Assembly: GCA_026982515.1 (NCBI GenBank)
Contig: JALSGY010000014.1
Span: 1-6,669 of the forward strand
Reading direction: 5' to 3'
Source of the DNA: Paracoccaceae bacterium
Lineage (GTDB): Bacteria > Pseudomonadota > Alphaproteobacteria > Rhodobacterales > Rhodobacteraceae
DNA length: 6,669 nt
Part shown: in pieces, positions 1 to 4,031 of the stretch
How positions within the stretch are numbered: the first letter of the stretch is position 1
How the letters are laid out: each line of letters opens with the position of its first letter
The notes under the pieces: generated by a model
Databases searched by the model: none
The model's input: only the letters and a program-made list of their open reading frames with translations
Told to the model about the DNA's origin: nothing
Made by a program: the position numbers and the translations under genes

Positions 1-1534
1 TGCCGGCGAATTCCAGCCCCTCGATGCGGCAGGCGCCGGGATTGGCCAGGGTGCCTTCATGATCGAAGCGGGGAGGCTGGCGCAGGTCGATCCGCCAGCG
101 CAGCCCGTGGATCACGTCGAAATGGTGGCCGGGAAACCCCTCATCCAGCAGCATCTGGCCGGGGGCGTCGGGCTCGATCCGGTTGAACTGGCCGGCCGCG
201 CGCTCCAGCCAGTCGCGCAGCTGGGCGCCGGTCAGGAGCAGGGCGCAGATGGTGTTCGGGTAGGGGTAGAGCGCACCCAGATCCCGCAGCGTCAGCGGGC
301 CGGGGGGGATATCGGTGAAATGCCCCGCCCCGTCGCGCCCGCCGGTGCGAAACGTCGCAATGGCCGAAAGCACCGGCAGGCCCTCGTGGGCGGTGCCGCG
401 CAGGGCCTCGCGGACGGCGCCGCGCTGCACGTCGGCCACCAGCTGCAGCATTGCGCAAGGGGCAATGCGCGCAAAATGGCTGTGCAGCGGTACTTCGGTG
501 CGTGCCACCGGGCGGCGAATGCGGGCCAGGGTGGCCTCATGCGCCGGCGCGACGGCGCGCAGCACGTCCTCGTCGGGGGGCTGGCCCTCGGCGCTCAGCA
601 GGCGGCTGTTGCTGGTTGTCACCCGCCAGCGCCTTCCGTCGTGTTTCAGCGTCAGGTCGATGATCCCCAGGTGGCTGCCGGCAAAGCCCGGCATCACCGC
701 CGGCACCTGCCCGATCCGTCCGCGCCCGGCATCAACCCCGGGGTGGCCTTCGAAGGCGGGCGAGGGAAAGAGCGCGTGGCTGTGGCCGGCCACGATCGCA
801 TCTATTCCTTCGACCCCGGCCAGCGGCACGGCGGCGTTTTCCATGCCCTCGCGGTGCTCGGCCGGGCCGATGCCGCTGTGGGCCAGGGCGATCACGATAT
901 CGGCGCCGCGGGCCCGCATCCGGGGCACCACCTCGCGGGCGGCGGCAAGGATATCCTTCGTCGTCACCTGCCCGGCCAGGTGGCTGTCCCAGGCCATGAT
1001 CTGCGGCGGCAGGAAGCCGGTCACCCCGATATGCACGCGGCGCGGGCGGTCTTCGTCATCCGTCAGGTTGCGCTCAAGGATCACGAAGGGCTCCAGCAGC
1101 GGCTTGCCGCCGGGCGTGCTCAGCAGGTTGGCCGAGACCAGCGGAAAGGCGGCCCCCGCGAGGGCTTGCAGCATGAAATCCAGCCCGTAGTTGAACTCGT
1201 GATTGCCGGGGGTGGCGACGTCATGGCCGAGCAGGTTCATTGCGGCCACCGCGGGGTGGGGGGCTTCTTTCAGCAGCCCGGGATTGTCCGCGATGTAATC
1301 GCCAACCGGCGTGCCCTGCAGGAAATCGCCGTTGTCGAGGAGCAGCACGTTGGGGGTCTGCGAGCGCTCTCGGCGGATCAGCGTTGCGGTGCGGGCCAGG
1401 CCGAGTGCCCGTGCAGGGCGGTCGGCGTAATAGTCATGCGGGTGGATATGCAGGTGGATATCGGAGGTGGCCAGAATGCGCAGCCGCACCGGACAGTCAG
1501 AGGGATCGTGCGCTATCGTAACCTTGTCGTTCAA
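1..1534 (-). CDS. cpdB: Bifunctional 2',3'-cyclic-nucleotide 2'-phosphodiesterase/3'-nucleotidase, 3' end cut by window
   Basis: The enzyme hydrolyses 2',3'-cyclic nucleotides from RNA breakdown to 3'-nucleotides and then to nucleosides. The N-terminal metallophosphatase domain shows the metal-binding motifs in order: D25-x-H27 in TSDIHLH, GDFLQG (69-74), GNHE (110-113), LAHSG (217-221) and GHSH (250-253). The 5'-nucleotidase C-terminal domain follows, with FRTGGRDG (395-402), YPYPNT (423-428) and FDVIHG (472-477). About 511 codons are visible. The family usually has 620-660 residues, so the last 100-150 lie beyond the left edge. No ATG is available in frame: a TAA at 1535-1537 directly abuts a TTG at 1532-1534, which has GGCGGG six bases upstream, so I take TTG as the start. 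The only other early choice is GTG at residue 16, which lacks a ribosome site. With 24 mostly polar residues before the first metal ligand, there is no room for a signal peptide. The enzyme is therefore probably cytoplasmic, unlike periplasmic E. coli CpdB. It is divergent from the SRPBCC gene. Confidence 0.93.
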   Translation of the reverse strand, partial: MNDKVTIAHDPSDCPVRLRILATSDIHLHIHPHDYYADRPARALGLARTATLIRRERSQTPNVLLLDNGDFLQGTPVGDYIADNPGLLKEAPHPAVAAMNLLGHDVATPGNHEFNYGLDFMLQALAGAAFPLVSANLLSTPGGKPLLEPFVILERNLTDDEDRPRRVHIGVTGFLPPQIMAWDSHLAGQVTTKDILAAAREVVPRMRARGADIVIALAHSGIGPAEHREGMENAAVPLAGVEGIDAIVAGHSHALFPSPAFEGHPGVDAGRGRIGQVPAVMPGFAGSHLGIIDLTLKHDGRRWRVTTSNSRLLSAEGQPPDEDVLRAVAPAHEATLARIRRPVARTEVPLHSHFARIAPCAMLQLVADVQRGAVREALRGTAHEGLPVLSAIATFRTGGRDGAGHFTDIPPGPLTLRDLGALYPYPNTICALLLTGAQLRDWLERAAGQFNRIEPDAPGQMLLDEGFPGHHFDVIHGLRWRIDLRQPPRFDHEGTLANPGACRIEGLEFAG

Positions 1535-1540
1535 TTATTT

Positions 1541-1546
1541 CCCGCC
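1541..1546 (-). promoter_or_regulatory. Ribosome binding site for the TTG start of cpdB
   Basis: Read on the minus strand, GGCGGG lies six bases before the TTG at 1534-1532. It is a moderate Shine-Dalgarno match. It supports TTG over the in-frame GTG 15 codons further in, which has only pyrimidine-rich sequence before it. Confidence 0.5.
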
Positions 1547-1562
1547 ATGCGCCCGGATTGAC

Positions 1563-1620
1563 ACGGCCCGCCGCGGTGGGCCGTTGCGTTTTGCAACATT
1601 GGTTAACCGAGCGTGCTCGG
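1563..1620. repeat. Cluster of four adjacent inverted repeats upstream of cpdB
   Basis: Four dyads sit within 58 bp. ACGGCCC (1563-1569) pairs with GGGCCGT (1578-1584). GTTGC (1583-1587) pairs with GCAAC (1593-1597) across GTTTT. GGTTAACC (1601-1608) is a perfect palindrome. CCGAGC (1607-1612) pairs with GCTCGG (1615-1620) across GT. The first two overlap by two bases, as do the last two. The cluster ends 28 bp upstream of the cpdB TTG. It could be a set of operator half-sites or leader hairpins for cpdB. Alternatively, the first hairpin plus its TGCGTTTT tail could be a plus-strand terminator. The symmetry is seen directly; any function is inference. Confidence 0.5.
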
Positions 1621-1790
1621 AAGCGCCAGACATCTTGAAAATGGAAACAGACTGTCGATGCCGGGGAGGTGGCGCGCCGTCTGCCGTGGGTGGGGCGTTT
1701 GTGCGCCTGGCGCGCCGCTGACATGGCGCGCGGAAACGGCGGTGCCCGGCCGCGAAGGCCAGATTGCCCCATTTCCCATTGAAAACGGGC

Positions 1791-1816
1791 TTGCGGATTG
1801 GCCCGATTGTCCGCAA
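1791..1816. repeat. Inverted repeat TTGCGGA-N12-TCCGCAA upstream of the SRPBCC gene
   Basis: TTGCGGA at 1791-1797 and TCCGCAA at 1810-1816 are perfect 7-bp complements around a 12-base spacer. The right arm ends 47 bp before the SRPBCC start codon. Arm length and spacing suit either a transcription-factor operator or a leader hairpin, but I do not recognise the site. Confidence 0.35.
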
Positions 1817-1863
1817 AAGGCAGGTGATCGCAACAGGCGGGCCAGGGAACGAGTGGACAGGCA

Positions 1864-2346
1864 ATGAAGTTTTCGACCCGGCAGGATATCGAGGCCCCGA
1901 TCGAGTTCGTCTTCGAACGGGCATCGGATTTCCCCAGCTTCGAACGGCAGGCCATGCGCCGCGGCATCGAGATCGAGCGCGAGAACGGCGCAGGCGGTAC
2001 CCCGGCGCCGGGGCTGCGCTGGAACGCCCGCTTCGACTACCGGGGCAAGCCACGGCGGCTGAAGGCCGAGCTGACCAGCTTCGATGCGCCGGAGCGCATT
2101 CTGATCCAGTCGGTCGTGGGTGGCCTGGAGGCGGATTTCGAGATGCAGTTCCTCGCGCTTTCGCGCAACCGCACCCGGGTGATCGTGGGGCTTGAACTGG
2201 CCCCGCGCACGATTACGGCGCGGCTGCTGGTGCAGTCGATGAAGCTGGCCAAGAACCGGCTCAACGAACGTTTCGCCAAACGGGTGGCGAAATTCGCCCG
2301 CGATCTGGAAAAGCACCCCGAGGCCGGCGCCCGCCCCGGCGCCTGA
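1864..2346 (+). CDS. SRPBCC (START/polyketide cyclase-like) family protein
   Basis: This is a 160-residue soluble protein with no signal peptide or membrane segment. Its pattern fits the SRPBCC fold. The opening strand and helix (STRQDIEAPIEFVFERASDF, residues 4-23) match the usual beginning 'x-x-I-x-APxExVFexxsDfpxfe'. Alternating strands follow through the middle (for example ILIQSVVGGLEADFEMQF), with a long basic C-terminal helix at about residues 120-150. Members bind hydrophobic ligands in a deep cavity, but this subgroup has no assigned ligand or reaction that I know of, and I assign none. The ATG at 1864 has a weak GGA ribosome site six bases upstream and gives a length normal for the family. 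The gene stands alone, divergent from cpdB, and ends two bases from the pheA stop on the other strand. Confidence 0.82.
   Translation: MKFSTRQDIEAPIEFVFERASDFPSFERQAMRRGIEIERENGAGGTPAPGLRWNARFDYRGKPRRLKAELTSFDAPERILIQSVVGGLEADFEMQFLALSRNRTRVIVGLELAPRTITARLLVQSMKLAKNRLNERFAKRVAKFARDLEKHPEAGARPGA
2326..2343. repeat. GC hairpin at the convergent SRPBCC/pheA gene ends
   Basis: GGCGCC (2326-2331) and GGCGCC (2338-2343) can pair around the loop CGCCCC inside the last codons of the SRPBCC gene, immediately before its TGA. Neither strand has a T-run after the stem, so it is not a typical intrinsic terminator. It might weakly slow or end transcription from either direction, since no other space separates the two genes. 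Confidence 0.3.
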
Positions 2347-2348
2347 GC

Positions 2349-3182
2349 CTAGCGGCGGCGCGGATCGGCAGGGTAGACGCCGAGGATCTTCAGGTAATCG
2401 GTGAAGTAGTCCAGCTCTTCGAGGGCGAGGCGCACGTTGCGGTCGTCGGGGTGGCCCTCGATATCGGCATAGAACTGGGTGGCGGTGAACGAGCCGTTCA
2501 CCATGTAGCTTTCCAGCTTGGTCATGTTCACCGAGTTGGTCGCAAATCCTCCCATCGCCTTGTAGAGCGCCGCCGGAATGTTGCGCACCTGGAACACGAA
2601 GGAGGTGATCATCCCGTGTGCGCCGCGGCGGGTGTGGTCGGGCTCGCGTGCCATCAGGAGGAAGCGGGTGGTGTTGTGCGAATGGTCCTCGATATGGCGG
2701 GCCAGAACCTCCAGCCCGTAGATCTCGCCGGCCAGCTCCGAGGCGAGGGCGGCCTGGGACGGATCGGCGGCCTCCGCCACCCGCTTGGCCGCACCGGCGG
2801 TATCGGCGGCGGTAACCGGGGCGATCCCGTGCTCGCGCAGGAAGTCGCGGCACTGCCCCAGCAGGACAGTGTGGCTCAGCGCCTTCTTCACCCGGTCCGT
2901 GGTGCTGCCGGGCACGCCCAGCAGGTTGATGTGCACCCGCACGAAGGCCTCGTCCACGATGTGCAGCCCCGAGGCCGGCAGCAGGTGGTGGATGTCGGCC
3001 ACCCGGCCGTAGGTGGTGTTCTCCACCGGAAGCATGGCCAGATCGGCATCTCCCCGGCGCACGGTCTCGATGACCTCCTCGAAGGTCGGACAGGGGACGG
3101 CCTCCATCTCGGGGCGGGCGTCGTGGCAGGCCTGGTGCGAATAGGCGCCGGGCTCCCCCTGGAATGCGATGCGGCCGGTCAT
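2349..3182 (-). CDS. pheA: Prephenate dehydratase, monofunctional, with C-terminal ACT domain
   Basis: This cytoplasmic enzyme converts prephenate to phenylpyruvate, the committed step to phenylalanine. It has 277 residues, the usual size for a dehydratase-ACT protein with no chorismate mutase fused. Dehydratase motifs are GEPGAYS (9-15), PVENTTYGRV (52-61), the ASELAG helix (147-152) and TTRFLL (171-176), which contains the catalytic threonine of the TRF motif. The ACT domain spans about 193-270: SFVFQVRNIPAALYKAM, then NSVNMTKLESY and FYADIEGH. The Phe-binding signatures known from E. coli, GAL and ESRP, appear here as AAL (204-206) and ESYM (224-227). The ATG at 3182 has GGGAAG five bases upstream. 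The stop (TAG, 2349-2351) converges with the SRPBCC gene at a 2-bp gap. It is transcribed divergently from the cytochrome c gene. Confidence 0.96.
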   Translation of the reverse strand: MTGRIAFQGEPGAYSHQACHDARPEMEAVPCPTFEEVIETVRRGDADLAMLPVENTTYGRVADIHHLLPASGLHIVDEAFVRVHINLLGVPGSTTDRVKKALSHTVLLGQCRDFLREHGIAPVTAADTAGAAKRVAEAADPSQAALASELAGEIYGLEVLARHIEDHSHNTTRFLLMAREPDHTRRGAHGMITSFVFQVRNIPAALYKAMGGFATNSVNMTKLESYMVNGSFTATQFYADIEGHPDDRNVRLALEELDYFTDYLKILGVYPADPRRR

Positions 3183-3240
3183 TTCGTCTTCCCGCGGGTT
3201 GTCAAATTCGTGAGAGGTCGTTTCGTCGCGGTCTTATACC

Positions 3241-3268
3241 TTGAAACCTGCCTGTGGAAGCGGATAGA
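3241..3268 (+). promoter_or_regulatory. Possible sigma70-type promoter for the cytochrome c gene
   Basis: TTGAAA (3241-3246) lies 16 bases before GATAGA (3263-3268), placing a transcription start near 3275 and a leader of about 27 nt before the ATG at 3302. The -35 is a good match and the -10 is poor. A separate -10-like TTATAC lies at 3234-3239 without a matching -35. If this promoter is right, the in-frame GTG at 3254 lies inside it and cannot be the start. Confidence 0.3.
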
Positions 3269-3301
3269 AAGCGCCGGACTTTGCACAACATGGAACGCGA
3301 C

Positions 3302-3832
3302 ATGTTCGACACAATGAAAGTGACCAAGATCGTGGGTGGCCTGACGAGCACCCTGCTGGTCTTTCTGCTTGCCAACTGGGCGGCCAACAGCCTTTACGGA
3401 TTCGGCGAAAAGGGCGGCGAGGGCGAAAGGGAACTGGCCTATGTGATCGAAACCGAAGAGGACGGCGGCGGCGCAGAGGAGGCCGCGGTCGAGGAAGGGC
3501 CCGATTTCGCCACCCTTCTGGCCTCGGCCGACCCGGAAAAGGGTGCCCGGCTGTTCAAGAGCTGTGCCGCGTGCCATGCCATCACCCCGGGCACCAACCG
3601 CACCGGCCCGACCCTCTACGGGGTGGTCGGGCGCGACATCGGCTCTGTCGAGGGGTTCCGCTACTCGGCGACCCTGGCCGAGATGGAGGGCAACTGGGAA
3701 CCGGAGGCGCTCAGCGGTTTCCTGGAAAACCCCAAGAGCTATGCGCCGGGGACCAAGATGATCTTCAAGGGTTTCAAGAAGCCCGAAGATCGGGCGAACA
3801 TCATTGCCTATCTGCAGAGCCTGGCCGAATAA
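3302..3832 (+). CDS. Membrane-anchored class I cytochrome c (c552/CycM-like)
   Basis: This is a 176-residue c-type cytochrome attached to the inner membrane with its heme domain in the periplasm. An uncleaved anchor spans about residues 8-27 (VTKIVGGLTSTLLVFLLANW). A short Gly/Glu-rich acidic linker follows (about 36-66), then a mitochondrial-type cytochrome c domain. Heme attachment is CAACH (88-92), with H92 as proximal ligand. GPTLYGVVGR (102-111) and GTKMIFKG (150-157), with M153 as the likely sixth ligand, complete the fold. Relatives carry electrons from the bc1 complex to terminal oxidases in Paracoccus and Rhodobacter, which is the likely role here. I chose the ATG at 3302 because MFDTM resembles the N-terminus of relatives and GGAA lies six bases upstream. 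In-frame GTG 3254 and ATG 3290 are less likely. An intrinsic terminator follows, so the gene is probably monocistronic. Confidence 0.9.
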   Translation: MFDTMKVTKIVGGLTSTLLVFLLANWAANSLYGFGEKGGEGERELAYVIETEEDGGGAEEAAVEEGPDFATLLASADPEKGARLFKSCAACHAITPGTNRTGPTLYGVVGRDIGSVEGFRYSATLAEMEGNWEPEALSGFLENPKSYAPGTKMIFKGFKKPEDRANIIAYLQSLAE

Positions 3833-3858
3833 GGCCACGGAAATCTGCAAGAGATATC

Positions 3859-3890
3859 GGGCCGTCCTGCGGGGCGGCCCCTTTCGTTTC
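3859..3890 (+). terminator. Rho-independent terminator after the cytochrome c gene
   Basis: A nine-pair stem is formed by 3859-3867 (GGGCCGTCC) and 3872-3880 (GGGCGGCCC), with one G-U pair and the tetraloop TGCG. The tail CTTTCGTTTC follows. It begins 26 bases after the cytochrome stop codon and separates that gene from yejA. Confidence 0.8.
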
Positions 3891-3991
3891 GTCGGCCTTC
3901 TGCCGGGAGCCCGCCGGGACCGGAGATCGCAGGCATCACGGATTATCAACTTGATTGTTCGCCTTCGCCGCCTTTAGCTGTAGCAAACAGG

Positions 3992-4013
3992 AAAAAGAGC
4001 GGGCCCGGCCCGC
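3992..4013 (-). terminator. Minus-strand terminator-like hairpin in the yejA leader
   Basis: Read on the minus strand, GCGGGC (4013-4008), the loop CGG and GCCCGC (4004-3999) form a six-pair all-GC stem followed directly by TCTTTTTCC. That is the layout of an intrinsic terminator, but no minus-strand gene ends here. The same bases on the plus strand form a hairpin eight bases upstream of the yejA ribosome site. It could stop antisense transcripts or shape the yejA leader. Confidence 0.35.
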
Positions 4014-4021
4014 ACAGCGAT

Positions 4022-4029
4022 GGAGGTGA
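4022..4029 (+). promoter_or_regulatory. Strong ribosome binding site that fixes the yejA start
   Basis: GGAGGTGA is a near-perfect Shine-Dalgarno sequence. The GGAGG core ends five bases before the ATG at 4032. Four in-frame ATGs (4020, 4032, 4038, 4047) are available; the one at 4020 overlaps this site, so 4032 is the best start. Confidence 0.8.
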
Positions 4030-4031
4030 CA

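Larger units (their letters stand above)
1535..1863. other. Divergent intergenic region between cpdB and the SRPBCC gene, no gene seen
   Basis: These 329 bases separate two divergent starts and must hold both promoters, but I cannot pick out a convincing -35/-10 pair on either strand. Open frames crossing the region on both strands give arginine/proline-rich translations, lack ribosome sites and overlap the flanking genes, so I treat them as spurious. The content is mostly dyad symmetry. There is a cluster of inverted repeats at 1563-1620, three copies of a TGGCGCGC core between 1670 and 1732, and a 7-bp inverted repeat at 1791-1816. No tRNA or recognisable RNA family was seen. Confidence 0.6.

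Noticed and set aside
59..1561. A 500-codon open frame on the plus strand
   Set aside because: It lies antisense to cpdB, whose metallophosphatase motifs are unmistakable. Its translation is rich in Gly, Ala, Arg, Gln and His and shows no family pattern; long antisense frames are normal in high-GC genes.
1535..1863. Search for tRNA, riboswitch or other structured RNA in the largest gap
   Set aside because: No cloverleaf or recognised riboswitch core was found; only short dyads are present.
1497..1967. Possible small genes in the cpdB/SRPBCC gap on either strand (for example 1613-1867 plus, 1497-1967 minus)
   Set aside because: They overlap real coding ends, lack ribosome sites, and show no hydrophobic segment or known fold. 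A GGGGAGG at 1663-1669 has no start codon at a suitable distance.
1603..2853. A 416-codon minus-strand frame across the intergenic region, the SRPBCC gene and pheA
   Set aside because: Out-of-frame reading of pheA plus the antisense of the SRPBCC gene; the translation is Arg/Pro-rich without domain features.
3179..3949. A 256-codon minus-strand frame covering the cytochrome c gene
   Set aside because: Antisense to a gene with a clear CxxCH heme motif, and it crosses the intrinsic terminator.
3951..3979. Possible yejA promoter, TTGATT (3951-3956) with TTAGCT 17 bases later
   Set aside because: The -10 match is too poor to list as a feature, although a promoter must lie somewhere between the terminator at 3890 and the start at 4032.
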